DNA of 64,000 nt from JAPOUP01 sp965203255 (GCA_965203255.1 OZ241882.1:248001-312000); one strand, 5' to 3'. Counted from the stretch's first letter, positions 26,979 through 36,971 are shown. The notes: generated by a model not told the origin, from the sequence alone. Numbers and translations are program-made.

Positions 26979-27284
26979 TTGCGCCAAGCTCCGCTACCCA
27001 GCGACAGTCGACCGGACGCCGAGCCGCCGAAACTCCAGCAACGGCAACCCATCCACCCGTAAGACCATGACATCATCCGGCAGGGGGCGGGTTCCGCGTC
27101 CCCAACAGTGGATGTCTAATGTGATCAGTGATCTGATTCAAGGGAAGGATTGCGACCGTCCCCTCTGGGTAATCTTCCTTAAAGTGATGTATGATTGCAC
27201 CATTTTTCAATATATTGAACGGTGTTCTTCACCTTAGGCACCATTTTGCCTGAATGCGTGCTGATGCTGGCTGGAGCAGTCCGC
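26979..27284. other. Gap between pepA and holC
   Basis: 306 bp with no gene. It contains a 14-bp perfect AT-rich palindrome (27206-27219) and a 5-bp stem AGGCA/TGCCT near 27236-27251 without a T run, so no terminator is called. Confidence 0.4.
27206..27219. repeat. 14-bp perfect palindrome TTCAATATATTGAA
   Basis: Perfect dyad in an AT-rich patch within a GC-rich genome, between pepA and holC. It could be an operator for a dimeric regulator or part of a hairpin; neither is shown. Confidence 0.6.
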
Positions 27285-28757
27285 TCAACGTTCATACCCA
27301 TCCGCAATGAGACGGTTCAGTGCCAGCACTCCCCAGCCTGACCCCCCCTTCGGAGCCAATGATGTCTCCGACTTGGTGCTGGCCATTCCCGCAATGTCCA
27401 GGTGGATCCACGGCACATCATCCTTCACGAAGCGCTTCAGGAACTGCGCCGCGGTGACAGCCCCTGCAGGACGGCCTCCAACGTTCTTCATATCCGCAAT
27501 GTCAGATTTCAGCATCCTGTCATAGGCCGTGCCCAATGGCATGCGCCAAGCACCCTCGCCCTCTGCCTTGGCAGCCTGCAGGAACTTGCGGCAGAACCCA
27601 TCATCGTTTGAGAACACACCGGCGTTTTCGTGACCAAGGCCAATGATGATGGCCCCAGTGAGGGTGGCGAGATCCACCATGGCCGCGGGCTTGAACCGCT
27701 CCTGCGCATACCACATGAGATCACAGAGTACGAGCCGACCTTCGGCGTCAGTATTGATGATTTCGACGGTATCCCCTTTCATCGACTTGACAATGTCACC
27801 AGGTCTCTGCGCGCGCCCGTCGGGCATGTTCTCTACCAAACCCACGAGTCCAACGACATTCGCCTTGGCCTTTCTGAGCGCCAAGGTCTTCATAACTCCG
27901 GCGACAACACCCGCGCCACCCATATCCATTGTCATGTCTTCCATGCCAGAGGCGGGCTTCATGCTTATGCCACCACTGTCAAAGACGACGCCTTTTCCAA
28001 CCAGTGCGACCGGCGATTCCTCACCACCACCTTTCCAACGCATCACAACAACCTTTGACGGACTCTCACTCCCCTGACCGACGGCCAGAAGCGTTCGCAT
28101 TCCCTTCGCTTTGAGTTCCGCCTCATCCAGCACCTCGACCCCAATGCCAAGTTCTTCAAGCGCCGCCAGACGCGATGCGAATTCAACGGTGGTCAGGACA
28201 TTGGACGGAGCGTTCACAAGATCGCGGGTGAAGAACACACCTTCCGCAAGTGGCCTTACGGCCGCCGCTTTCCTCGAGGCTGTTTCCGGCCGAGAGGCCA
28301 TGACGATGATCTGGCCGTCACGGGAGGGACCGGATTCCACCGACTTGTGTTCAACGTAGGCATAGTCCCTCAGCACCATGCCAAGCAGAACCTCGCCGAC
28401 CGACGCCAATCCCCCGGCCATGACCAACTGATCCCTGCCCCGACGCATCTTGCCGAGCGCAGCGCCTGCCCGCCGCGCATCCGAAGGCTTTGACCGCTTG
28501 GGGAGCTTTGTCACCAGAATGGCTTCCGCCGCCATGCCCGAGGGCCACTCCAGTTCAACGGCCTTGCCGGTTTCGAGCTTGCTGAAGGACTCGCTGCCCA
28601 CCAATCTGGAAAGCACACCTCCCGTCAACCTGTCGACGCGCCTTCCAGCAGGATCGAGCTTGCCACCCTCAACCACAAACAACGCGACGCATCCCTCGGC
28701 TTTGGTCAGGTTGTCCAGATCGGTCTGGATAATGCGGAACTCGGTCGGAGCGGTCAT
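27285..28757 (-). CDS. pepA: Leucyl aminopeptidase (PepA, M17)
   Basis: 490 residues from ATG 28757 (MTAPTEFRIIQTDLD); a longer in-frame extension has no family support. M17 metal and catalytic motifs are present: VGKGVVFDSGGISMKPASGMEDM, DMGGAGVVAG, and the signature NTDAEGRLVL (about residue 335). It is a hexameric cytosolic dimetal exopeptidase that releases N-terminal amino acids. It is divergent from lptF, 158 bp apart, an arrangement conserved in many proteobacteria. Confidence 0.96.
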   Translation of the reverse strand: MTAPTEFRIIQTDLDNLTKAEGCVALFVVEGGKLDPAGRRVDRLTGGVLSRLVGSESFSKLETGKAVELEWPSGMAAEAILVTKLPKRSKPSDARRAGAALGKMRRGRDQLVMAGGLASVGEVLLGMVLRDYAYVEHKSVESGPSRDGQIIVMASRPETASRKAAAVRPLAEGVFFTRDLVNAPSNVLTTVEFASRLAALEELGIGVEVLDEAELKAKGMRTLLAVGQGSESPSKVVVMRWKGGGEESPVALVGKGVVFDSGGISMKPASGMEDMTMDMGGAGVVAGVMKTLALRKAKANVVGLVGLVENMPDGRAQRPGDIVKSMKGDTVEIINTDAEGRLVLCDLMWYAQERFKPAAMVDLATLTGAIIIGLGHENAGVFSNDDGFCRKFLQAAKAEGEGAWRMPLGTAYDRMLKSDIADMKNVGGRPAGAVTAAQFLKRFVKDDVPWIHLDIAGMASTKSETSLAPKGGSGWGVLALNRLIADGYER

Positions 28758-28915
28758 TGCATGCGTCTCCCATCTGCGTTGGCATCTGGGTCTGCATAAG
28801 CGGAGACCCGCGGATTTGCCAGTTGTCATTTGCTGGTTTCGCTTCACCCATCCGCTTGCAGTAACCATCGATTCGGATAGAATTCAGAGGGTAACAACGG
28901 CAGGTCTTCCGAACA

Positions 28916-30052
28916 GTGGCCAGCTTCAAAGGATTCGACCGATATGTCCTGTCGCGGCTGATGACGCTGTTCGGCTTCTTTGCCGTTGTACTGGTCGGCG
29001 TCTACTGGATAAATCGAGCGGTTCGCCTGTTTGACCAACTCATCTCGGATGGCCAGTCCGCCATTGTTTTTCTTGAGATTACCGCGCTGACACTTCCGAA
29101 TGTGATTCGCGTAATGTTACCGATCGCAGCGTTTGCAGCCTCGCTACATGTCGCCAACCGGCTGACTTCTGACAGTGAACTCGTCGTTATCCAGTCGAGC
29201 GGATGGAGCCGATGGCGTCTGATGCGTCCTGCTATCGCATTTGGCGTCATCGTGGCACTTCTCGTCTCCACACTAACCCACGTGGTGGTCCCAACTGCGG
29301 CCACGCGGCTGGCGGAGCGGCAAGCGGAGATCTCGGAAAACATTGTGAATCGCCTGCTTGCCTCGGGTGAATTCCTCCATCCCTCAGATGGTATCTCCTT
29401 CTACGTTCGGGAGATCACGCCTTCCGGCGAACTCCGCGACATATTCCTCATGGATACGCGACACGCCGAGCGGAACGTCACATATACTGCGCGACGGGCC
29501 TTGCTGGTGAAACATGAGTCTGGCCCGAAGCTGGCCATGTTCGATGGGATGGTCCAGACACTATCACCCGATGGACGGAGGTTAGCCGTTACCCAGTTCG
29601 ACAGGTTGGTATACGACGTTGCGGTATTGGCAGTCCAGGCCAGGCAAGCGACACGCGGGATCAGGGAGCTATCCACGCCCGAACTTCTCTGGCCAGACGC
29701 TCACGTCATCAGTGAAATGGGACGCCCTGCCGCAGTCTTGATCACGGAAGGTCATGAACGCATCAGCCAGGCTCTTCTCAGCGTCGTCGCAGCGCTTTCC
29801 GGATTTGCGGCGCTGATGCTTGGTTCATTCAGCCGGTTCGGTTTCCTTAAACAGATCACCGGGGCCATTTTCGCCCTGATCGGGTTGAAATTCATTGACA
29901 ATCTCATGATCGATATCGCCAGTTCCAACATCAATCTCTGGCCGCTCACATATTTTGCCACGGTTCTGGGTCTGGCAGCGATTGCGGTGGTCATCTTTCT
30001 TGCCGACGCGCCTTACGCCTTCGATCGCGGGTTGAGGGCTCAGCAAGCATGA
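28916..30052 (+). CDS. lptF: LPS export ABC transporter permease LptF
   Basis: 378 residues from GTG 28916. LptF/LptG-type topology is seen, with N-terminal membrane helices (LMTLFGFFAVVLVGVYWI, VIRVMLPIAAFAASLHV), a large periplasmic domain (about 130-270), and three C-terminal helices (ALLSVVAALSGFAALMLGSF and following). It partners LptG and the ATPase LptB to extract lipopolysaccharide from the inner membrane and pass it to LptC/LptA. It overlaps lptG by 4 bp (ATGA). The start lacks a strong ribosome-binding site, so it is the least certain part. Confidence 0.93.
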   Translation: MASFKGFDRYVLSRLMTLFGFFAVVLVGVYWINRAVRLFDQLISDGQSAIVFLEITALTLPNVIRVMLPIAAFAASLHVANRLTSDSELVVIQSSGWSRWRLMRPAIAFGVIVALLVSTLTHVVVPTAATRLAERQAEISENIVNRLLASGEFLHPSDGISFYVREITPSGELRDIFLMDTRHAERNVTYTARRALLVKHESGPKLAMFDGMVQTLSPDGRRLAVTQFDRLVYDVAVLAVQARQATRGIRELSTPELLWPDAHVISEMGRPAAVLITEGHERISQALLSVVAALSGFAALMLGSFSRFGFLKQITGAIFALIGLKFIDNLMIDIASSNINLWPLTYFATVLGLAAIAVVIFLADAPYAFDRGLRAQQA

Positions 30053-31146
30053 TACTGGATATCTATCTCGCGCGCCGCTCACTGGCCACATTCATGGCAG
30101 TCTTCGGGATTTTCCTGGCTCTGACCCTCCTGATTGGAATGGTGGAACATATCCGAAAATTCGACGTGGGGACGGTTGGATTTCTTGAAGTCATCAATTT
30201 GACGTTGCTGAGCGCTCCATGGGAAATCGTTCGCATACTGCCTTTGATTATGGCCATGGCAACCCTGGCGCTGTTTCTGTCATTGGCGCACTCCTGTGAA
30301 CTTGTCATCCTGCGGTCGACAGGACGGGCGATATTCCGTACACTTTTGGCCCCGCTTGTGGTTGCGTTCCTGATCGGCATTTTCACTGTAGCCATATTGA
30401 ACCCAATCGTTGCGTCCACCAGCAATCAATATGACATCGTCGCTGGCCGAAATGTCAGCGGCGGATCCAGCGTGCTTTCAGTCAGCCCGGAAGGACTTTG
30501 GCTTCGACAGGCTGGATCGGATGGGCAGACAGTAATCCGTGCGGTTCAGAGCAACCTGGACGGGACGGAATTCTTCGGTGTCACTTTTTTTGGATTTGGT
30601 CCAGATGGCGTTGTGGACTACCGGGTGGAAGCGGATTCGGCGAAACTCGTTCCGGAGGCATGGCAGCTGAATTCGGCAAAGGAATGGCGGTTTGACACAG
30701 TGGAGAATCCAGAACGGGAATCGATCAACCACGCCGAACTGAATATCCCAACAAGCCTGACCGTGAACCAGATTCGTGATAGTTTTGGCGCTCCGAGCTC
30801 GATTCCGATTTGGGAGCTTTCCGGGTTCATCAAGGAGCTGGAAAGGGCAGGCCTCTCTCCCTTGAGACATCAGGTGTGGATGCATATGGAACTGGCTCTG
30901 CCGCTCATGTTGGTCGCAATGGCCCTGATCGGAGCGGGATTGTCCATGCGGCATACCAAATTCAGGAAGACGAGCAAGGTGGTGCTCCTGACTATGGGGC
31001 TGGCATTTGGGTCGTACGTCATTCGCAACTTCGCCCAGATTCTAGGCGAGAACGGCCAGATTCCCGTGCTTCTGGCGGCCTGGAGCCCTCCTGCGGCCGC
31101 GATTATGCTCATGATCGGCATTGTTCTCAATCTGGAGGACGGATAA
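30049..31146 (+). CDS. lptG: LPS export ABC transporter permease LptG
   Basis: 365 residues with the same six-helix layout as LptF: MILDIYLARRSLATFMAVFG, the conserved SAPWEIVRILPLIMAMATL segment, then HSCELVILRSTG, a periplasmic beta-rich region, and a C-terminal block starting ELALPLMLVAMALIGAGLSMRHTKF. It forms the heterodimeric permease with LptF. Its TAA shares an A with the ATG of lptD (TAATG at 31144-31148), so lptF-lptG-lptD form one translationally coupled unit. Confidence 0.94.
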   Translation: MILDIYLARRSLATFMAVFGIFLALTLLIGMVEHIRKFDVGTVGFLEVINLTLLSAPWEIVRILPLIMAMATLALFLSLAHSCELVILRSTGRAIFRTLLAPLVVAFLIGIFTVAILNPIVASTSNQYDIVAGRNVSGGSSVLSVSPEGLWLRQAGSDGQTVIRAVQSNLDGTEFFGVTFFGFGPDGVVDYRVEADSAKLVPEAWQLNSAKEWRFDTVENPERESINHAELNIPTSLTVNQIRDSFGAPSSIPIWELSGFIKELERAGLSPLRHQVWMHMELALPLMLVAMALIGAGLSMRHTKFRKTSKVVLLTMGLAFGSYVIRNFAQILGENGQIPVLLAAWSPPAAAIMLMIGIVLNLEDG

Positions 31147-33248
31147 TGCCGCGCATCCCACTGTTCGCGATTGTACTTGCCATCCTGCCAGTCGCAGCTT
31201 CCGCCCAGTTTCCGACAATGGTTGCGGATACGGTCTTCGTTTCATCTGACAGAAACACGATCACTGCCAGAGGCAATGTCGAGATTCTATCCGGTGAACG
31301 GCGGCTCCGGGCCGAAGGACTTGTGTTTGACCGCGAATCAAATCAACTAAAGGTTATCGGACCCCTTACGGTGGTTGACGAAGACGGTTCACTCATTGTC
31401 GGTGAAAGCGCGGAACTGACGGCTGATCTGCGCGAGGGGATCATCAGCGGTGTACGGATTCTTCTGGACGAAAATACGCAGGTCGCCGCTGCGGAAATGC
31501 ATCGCATCGACAGCCGCTATCGCCAATTGTTCAAGACCGTCGCTTCCTCCTGCAACGTCTGTGAGGAACGGCCTGTCCCCCTCTGGAGCATTAGCGCAAG
31601 ACGCGTAATCCATGACAGGGCCCGAAGACAGCTCTATTTTCACAACGCCCGGTTTGAAATCGCGGGAATACCCATTCTATACATCCATCGCCTACGCATG
31701 CCCGATCCGACGCTGGATCGGGCCACTGGATTCCTGATCCCGAAGTTCAAGACTTCGACCAACCTCGCCAGCGGTGTGAAGATACCGTACTTCATAACAC
31801 TTGGAGATCACGCAGACCTAATGCTGACGCCCTATATGTCCTCTCGCACGAATACGCTTGAGGGAAATCTCCGGCAGGAATTCACATTCGGGTCACTGCA
31901 GCTGGAGGGAGCGGTTACGGACGATGATCTCAGGCCCCGGGACGTCCGGAGCTATCTTTTCGCAAATGGCCGGTTCTTTCTTCCTGAAGATTTCAGGCTA
32001 AATCTCGATCTGGAGCTGGTTTCGGATCACGCGTATCTGTGGACCTACGACTATTCCGACGCAGATCGCCTGAGCAGCAGCATTGAAGTCACCCGTTCAC
32101 GCCGCGGGGAGCATGTATCGACAAGTATCAATATGCTCGAGAATGTGCTGGGCACCACTGACCGGATAGGCTTCGACGACAAGGTTTACCAAGGAGTCGC
32201 CAACTATCAGCGTCGGCTATGGCCATCCTCCATCGGAGGTGAGGTTCGGTTGGCTTTTGATGCGGAAATCTCAAAGGGCCCGATATCGAACGCCGCAAAG
32301 GAGAAGGTCCGATCCTACCGTTCTGGCGTAAGGGCTGATTGGCTCCATAGCTGGACTTTGGTGAGTGGTCTCATCACTTCCGCGCGGGCGCAACTCGCCG
32401 CCGATTCCCAAATCTACAGAGCGGACAATAGATCGAAGGATTCGAACTCCCGTCTGATCCCTTCCACAGCGCTTGAACTGCGGTGGCCGCACGTCGGGAT
32501 TTCCGAAAGCCGCGGCACTTACATCCTTGAGCCGGTGATGCAGATTGCCTGGACGGATGTCAAACCCCGGCGACACGAAGGCGATAGGTATCCCGAATTT
32601 GACGAAGGAAACCTGATCGCTCTAGGCCGTTTCCCCGAATTTGACGCTTATGAACGAGACTGGCGCGCAGCGATTGGGCTAGGCTGGACGCATCTCGCCT
32701 TGGGGGGTAGCGAGTACTCGATCACCGCAGGACGTCTGTTCAGAAAGAAGGGCGACGACCGGTTCGTTCCGGATAGTGGGCTTTCCGGCAAAGGCTCCGA
32801 TTGGCTGTTTTCCGCTCAGGCAAAGCACAACCGGCTGACCGTTGCCACCCGTTCGCTGCTTGACAACGGGGGAGGCTTCACGCGTTTTGGGGTGGAGTTT
32901 GCCTGGCAGGACGATTTAACCACTGCGTCGGGCCACTATATATGGGCGTCAGGGGCGAAAAGGGACACTTCGGAAATTGTTCTCGAGACAAGCCGCGTTG
33001 TCGGCCGCCACTGGATTGCTTCGGTCAACGGAAGATATGATGGGAGCGCTGATCGCACCACAAAGGCAGGGCTTGGTCTGAAGTACAGGAATGAATGCGT
33101 GACGGTTGACATTTCCGTCTCGCGTAGATTTTCCACTTCCGACATTTCCAATGTGCCAACCTCGACAGAATTCAACGTAGGCGTCATACTTGGTGGATTG
33201 GGCCGGCATGACAGCGGCCCCGAACGGAGCTGCAGGACAAGGCGCTAG
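31146..33248 (+). CDS. lptD: LPS-assembly outer membrane protein LptD
   Basis: 700 residues from ATG 31146, overlapping the lptG stop by one base. A signal peptide is evident (MPRIPLFAIVLAILPVAASA-QF). The N-terminal OstA/LptA-like jellyroll follows (ADTVFVSSDRNTITARGNVEI, residues ~25-130), then a long beta-barrel with alternating aromatic strands to the C-terminus. It inserts LPS into the outer leaflet together with LptE. It is somewhat shorter than the E. coli protein, as usual in alphaproteobacteria. It is followed by surA, whose product helps fold such barrels. Confidence 0.94.
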   Translation: MPRIPLFAIVLAILPVAASAQFPTMVADTVFVSSDRNTITARGNVEILSGERRLRAEGLVFDRESNQLKVIGPLTVVDEDGSLIVGESAELTADLREGIISGVRILLDENTQVAAAEMHRIDSRYRQLFKTVASSCNVCEERPVPLWSISARRVIHDRARRQLYFHNARFEIAGIPILYIHRLRMPDPTLDRATGFLIPKFKTSTNLASGVKIPYFITLGDHADLMLTPYMSSRTNTLEGNLRQEFTFGSLQLEGAVTDDDLRPRDVRSYLFANGRFFLPEDFRLNLDLELVSDHAYLWTYDYSDADRLSSSIEVTRSRRGEHVSTSINMLENVLGTTDRIGFDDKVYQGVANYQRRLWPSSIGGEVRLAFDAEISKGPISNAAKEKVRSYRSGVRADWLHSWTLVSGLITSARAQLAADSQIYRADNRSKDSNSRLIPSTALELRWPHVGISESRGTYILEPVMQIAWTDVKPRRHEGDRYPEFDEGNLIALGRFPEFDAYERDWRAAIGLGWTHLALGGSEYSITAGRLFRKKGDDRFVPDSGLSGKGSDWLFSAQAKHNRLTVATRSLLDNGGGFTRFGVEFAWQDDLTTASGHYIWASGAKRDTSEIVLETSRVVGRHWIASVNGRYDGSADRTTKAGLGLKYRNECVTVDISVSRRFSTSDISNVPTSTEFNVGVILGGLGRHDSGPERSCRTRR

Positions 33249-33269
33249 CAGGCAAGGAGTTAAGGCCCG

Positions 33270-34484
33270 ATGACCACGATTCGTCCAAAGGTTTTCCTGG
33301 CGCTTTCGCTGGCCATGGCCCCCATTGCGGCGCCTGGCGGTCCGTTCGATCCGGTCGCACATGTCAATGGCCAGGTGATCACCCAATATGAGCTCGACCA
33401 GCGAGTTCTTTTCCTGAGTGCAATGAACATTCCAGGCGATCTTGGTGAGGATGCTTTGGAGCGACTGGTGAGCGAACGGTTGCAATCCGACGCGGCCCGA
33501 CGGTCGGGTGTGAACATAGGCGACAATGATGTTCTGACGGGCATGAATGAATTCGCGGCCCGTTCGAACATGAATGCCGACCAATTCGTCGACGCACTTG
33601 GAAGTGTTGGAATCTCACGGGAGTCATTCGAGGACTTTGTCAGATCCGGCTTGGCTTGGCGACGTCTTGTGCGAGGTCTGTTCAGTGCACGTGCCCAGAT
33701 CAGCGACGATGAGGTGGACCGTGCCGTGGCTCTCGGCTCCTTTGGCAGCGGCGCACGCGTCCTGGTTTCAGAGATATTTCTGCCTGCTGAAACGCCGGAA
33801 CGCCTGGTCACCGCTCAGCGGCTTGCGGATGAAATCCGCCGGATCAGGACAGCCTCCGAATTCGCTGCTGCGGCACGCCGCTTCTCCGTTGCGCCCTCGG
33901 CCAGGGAGGGCGGGCAACAGGACTGGGTGGCGATCGAGAGTCTTCCCGAAGCTTACCGCAACCAGATTCTGTCACTCTCGCCTGGCCAGATATCCAGTCC
34001 GATCCCTCTTCCAAACGCCATTGCCATTTTCCAGCTTCATGGCATCGAGGAATCCAGTGGGCCTCGGGAACTGGAACTGTCTGTTGATTATGCCGCGTAT
34101 CTGATTCCCGGCGGAGGAAGTGAAGCGGCAAGGATCCGTGCCAATGAAATCAAAGCCAAAGTCGACAGCTGCGACGACCTCTATGGCATCGCCAAAGGGC
34201 AGCCGGAAGATCGGCTCAGTAGACAGGTTGTTCCGACATCTGAACTGCCAGATAATATCGCGGTTGCGCTGGAGGATCTTGATGACAATGAGGTATCGAC
34301 CCGAATCGTCACGGACGACGGCCGGATGCTGGTGTTCCTGATGCTATGTAGCCGAACCTTCGCAGCGACTGAGGAGGTTGACCGTGAGGCAGTGCGCCAG
34401 GGCCTGTTCAACCAACGTCTGGCAGCTTACGCCGATAGCTACCTTGCTGAACTGCGCGCAAAGGCCGTTATCGAGATCGAATGA
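33270..34484 (+). CDS. surA: SurA-like periplasmic chaperone / peptidyl-prolyl isomerase
   Basis: 404 residues with an N-terminal signal-like segment (VFLALSLAMAPIAAPGG). A SurA N-domain follows (VAHVNGQVITQYELDQRVLFL, GEDALERLVSERLQSDAARRSGV), then one parvulin-type domain (VLVSEIFLPAETPERLVTAQRLADEIR, FSVAPSAREGGQQDWV, LSPGQISSPIPLPNAIAIFQLHG). It would escort outer-membrane proteins such as LptD through the periplasm. The position between lptD and pdxA is the standard lptD-surA-pdxA-rsmA order. It overlaps pdxA by 4 bp. Confidence 0.92.
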   Translation: MTTIRPKVFLALSLAMAPIAAPGGPFDPVAHVNGQVITQYELDQRVLFLSAMNIPGDLGEDALERLVSERLQSDAARRSGVNIGDNDVLTGMNEFAARSNMNADQFVDALGSVGISRESFEDFVRSGLAWRRLVRGLFSARAQISDDEVDRAVALGSFGSGARVLVSEIFLPAETPERLVTAQRLADEIRRIRTASEFAAAARRFSVAPSAREGGQQDWVAIESLPEAYRNQILSLSPGQISSPIPLPNAIAIFQLHGIEESSGPRELELSVDYAAYLIPGGGSEAARIRANEIKAKVDSCDDLYGIAKGQPEDRLSRQVVPTSELPDNIAVALEDLDDNEVSTRIVTDDGRMLVFLMLCSRTFAATEEVDREAVRQGLFNQRLAAYADSYLAELRAKAVIEIE

Positions 34485-35458
34485 CCGAGGCACCTGTAGC
34501 GCTGACCTCAGGTGAGCCTGCCGGAATAGGACCAGAGGTGGCGGCGGGTGCTTGGGCTGTCCTGCGAGACGAACTCCCGTTCTTCTGGATTGGCGATCCT
34601 CGGGCACTCCCCCAAGAGGTGATCTGGCATGAGATCGCTGAACCGGCCGAAGCGGTTTCGACAATGTCCGGCGCTCTCCCGGTGCTGAGACAGGAATTCC
34701 CTGGGTCAATTGTGCCAGGATTTCCGGACGCCAACAATGCCCCGTGCATCATTGAGGCGATCACCCGTGCAGTGGAGTTCGCGATGGCGGGCGATGCCTG
34801 CGCGGTCTGTACCTGTCCGATCAGCAAAATCACCCTTAAGTCTGGCGCAGAATTCAGGTTCTCAGGCCATACCGAATTCCTTGCCGACCTTACGGGTGCC
34901 AGGCGTGCGGTGATGATGCTCGTGTCCGACACAATGCGCGTTGTGCCGACCACGATCCACATTCCGCTTGCCGAAGTTCCTGCGACGCTGACAGCTGGAC
35001 TTCTGGAGCAGACGATTCGCATCTGCCACAAATGTCTGCAGCGGGATTTTGCCATAGAGACCCCTCGGATCAGGGTTTCAGGCCTAAATCCGCATGCGGG
35101 CGAGGGCGGAACTATGGGCGACGAGGAAAGACGGATCATCGCTCCGGTGGTGGCCCAACTGGCGAAAGAGGGCATGGCCATCGAAGGGCCACTGCCCGCT
35201 GATACAATGTTCCATTCAAATGCACGAGCCAACTACGACGTGGCAGTCGCAATGTACCACGACCAGGCACTCATTCCGATTAAGACACTATGCTTTGACG
35301 ACGCCGTGAATGTCACGCTTGGTCTGCCAGTCGTCCGAACATCACCCGATCACGGAACCGCGTTTGACATCGCTGGAAAGGGCATTGCCAGCCCTTCGAG
35401 CCTTATCAGGGCGCTTCGTCTGGCTGCAAGAATGTCTCAGGCCCGAAGTCAGGCATAG
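34481..35458 (+). CDS. pdxA: 4-hydroxythreonine-4-phosphate dehydrogenase (PdxA)
   Basis: 325 residues; oxidises 4-phosphohydroxy-L-threonine in the DXP-dependent route to pyridoxal phosphate. Family markers are VALTSGEPAGIGPEV at the start, metal-ligand regions FSGHTEFLAD and MYHDQALIPIKTL, and the end region VNVTLGLPVVRTSPDHGTAFDIAGKG. It overlaps surA by 4 bp, and its stop TAG overlaps a possible GTG start of rsmA. It is intact and of usual length. Confidence 0.96.
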   Translation: MTEAPVALTSGEPAGIGPEVAAGAWAVLRDELPFFWIGDPRALPQEVIWHEIAEPAEAVSTMSGALPVLRQEFPGSIVPGFPDANNAPCIIEAITRAVEFAMAGDACAVCTCPISKITLKSGAEFRFSGHTEFLADLTGARRAVMMLVSDTMRVVPTTIHIPLAEVPATLTAGLLEQTIRICHKCLQRDFAIETPRIRVSGLNPHAGEGGTMGDEERRIIAPVVAQLAKEGMAIEGPLPADTMFHSNARANYDVAVAMYHDQALIPIKTLCFDDAVNVTLGLPVVRTSPDHGTAFDIAGKGIASPSSLIRALRLAARMSQARSQA

Positions 35459-35514
35459 TGGCGTTGCTCAGGCATCCCCACATCCGCCGTCACATCCAGG
35501 TCAGGTTGGTGCAC

Positions 35515-36369
35515 ATGATCGACAATCTTCCCCCTCTTCGCGAAGTCATCGCGAATTATGGTTTGCAGGCCAGAAAATCCCTAGGCCAGAACTTCATAAT
35601 GGATCTTAACCTCACCGCCCGGATCGCACGTGCTGCCGGCGATCTATCGTGTGTTGACGTGCTGGAGATTGGGCCGGGTCCCGGTGGACTCACGCGAGGT
35701 ATCCTGGCCGAGGGTGCACGCCGGGTACTTGTGGTCGAAAAGGATCCAAGATGCATCCCTGCCCTGCAGGACATCGCCGCAGCCAATCCTGGGCGGATGG
35801 AAATCATCAACGGTGATGCGTTGGCAATCGACCCGATCAAACAGCTTACCCCACCAGTTTTCGTAATCGCGAATCTACCCTATAACGTCGGAACCCGCCT
35901 GCTGCTGCGATGGCTCTCACCGACTTCCTGGCCTCCGGATTGGAGTAAGTTAACGCTCATGTTCCAGCACGAGGTTGCGCAACGGATCGTTGCAGCACCC
36001 GGCGACAAGTCCTACGGGAGATTGTCTGTATTTGCCCAATGGCGGTGCCACGTACATATAGCTATGATCCTGCCGCCTGAGGCCTTCACCCCCAAACCAA
36101 AGGTTCATTCCGCACTTGTGCAACTGACCGCGCTTGCAAAACCTCGCTTCGACACCGAACCAATTCTTCTGGAGCGTATTGTTGCAAAGGCCTTCGGCCA
36201 GCGAAGAAAGATGCTGCGCACCGCTCTGCATGATGTCGCGCCAGACATTGAAGCCGTGCTGGAGCGGGCGGGCATTTGTCCAACTCTACGGGCCGAGGAA
36301 GTGCCCATTGAAGGATTCTGCGCGATTGCCAACCGCCTCATCGAAACGACACCGCACCAGACCGGGTAA
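35515..36369 (+). CDS. rsmA: 16S rRNA dimethyladenosine transferase RsmA (KsgA)
   Basis: 284 residues from ATG 35515 (MIDNLPPLREVIANYGLQARK), the family-like start; an upstream GTG at 35458 would add 19 unrelated residues. SAM motifs are LEIGPGPGGLTRGIL and, for the adenine site, NLPYNVGT; KSLGQNFIMD is diagnostic. It dimethylates two adjacent adenines near the 3' end of 16S rRNA during 30S maturation. It is the last gene of the lptF-lptG-lptD-surA-pdxA-rsmA run. No strong terminator is visible in the 35 bp before the convergent DUF4167 gene. Confidence 0.95.
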   Translation: MIDNLPPLREVIANYGLQARKSLGQNFIMDLNLTARIARAAGDLSCVDVLEIGPGPGGLTRGILAEGARRVLVVEKDPRCIPALQDIAAANPGRMEIINGDALAIDPIKQLTPPVFVIANLPYNVGTRLLLRWLSPTSWPPDWSKLTLMFQHEVAQRIVAAPGDKSYGRLSVFAQWRCHVHIAMILPPEAFTPKPKVHSALVQLTALAKPRFDTEPILLERIVAKAFGQRRKMLRTALHDVAPDIEAVLERAGICPTLRAEEVPIEGFCAIANRLIETTPHQTG

Positions 36370-36404
36370 TCTGGAGTGTTCGCGGGAACATTCTGGGGGG
36401 CGAT

Positions 36405-36971
36405 CTATTGAGCCGTCTCCGCCACCAACTTCTCTTTTCCACCCGCAACGGGTTCTGGCCGACGTCGCGATTTATTCCCCCCAGAAGTGGGTGCGGCCGG
36501 TGTGGACTCCGGAGTTTCAACCAATCCGCCGGCGTCCTCGGCGACGTCAATCACTTCGTTGTCGCGCGCTGGCAACGATTGCAGCTGACTCTCGCTATTT
36601 CCCTCTCGCGAAACATCCCGCTGTTGCTGGTCGTTGGCATTCGCAAGTTGCTCTTCCCGCTTCGCGGCCCGCTGCAGCTGGCGTTCTCGGTGCTGAGCTT
36701 CCTGGGCCTCGCGTCGAGCTTCCTGTTCACGCATCGCTTCCGCCAGCATGCGCGTATAGTGCTCGGCATGCTGCTGAAAATTCTCCGTTGCGACACGGTC
36801 TCCGCCCAGCTGTGCATCACGGGCAAGCTGGTTGTATTTTTCAATGATCTGCTGTGGTGTGCCCCGCACCTTGCCTTCTGGTCCGGAACTATCGAATACC
36901 CGATTGACGACATTGCCAATGGAACGGTTGCGATTCAGCTTCGAACGCGAGCGTTGCTTGGACGATCTCAT
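36405..36971 (-). CDS. DUF4167 domain protein
   Basis: 188 residues from ATG 36971 (MRSSKQRSRSKLNRNRS). The DUF4167 N-terminus is clear: basic SK-rNRNRS, then VFDSSGPEGKVRGTPQQIIEKYNQLARDAQLGGDRVATENFQQHAEHY, typical of alphaproteobacteria. The C-terminal half is a charged Glu/Gln/Arg-rich stretch that is probably coiled coil or disordered, ending in a basic tail. Function is not established; the basic N-terminus suggests nucleic-acid binding. It follows prmC on the same strand with a 218-bp gap, the usual prfA-prmC-DUF4167 order. Confidence 0.85.
   Translation of the reverse strand: MRSSKQRSRSKLNRNRSIGNVVNRVFDSSGPEGKVRGTPQQIIEKYNQLARDAQLGGDRVATENFQQHAEHYTRMLAEAMREQEARREAQEAQHRERQLQRAAKREEQLANANDQQQRDVSREGNSESQLQSLPARDNEVIDVAEDAGGLVETPESTPAAPTSGGNKSRRRPEPVAGGKEKLVAETAQ

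Noticed and set aside
36370..36404. Possible bidirectional terminator between rsmA and the DUF4167 gene
   Set aside because: The GTGTTC/GGAACAT stem is short with a wobble pair and no T tract.
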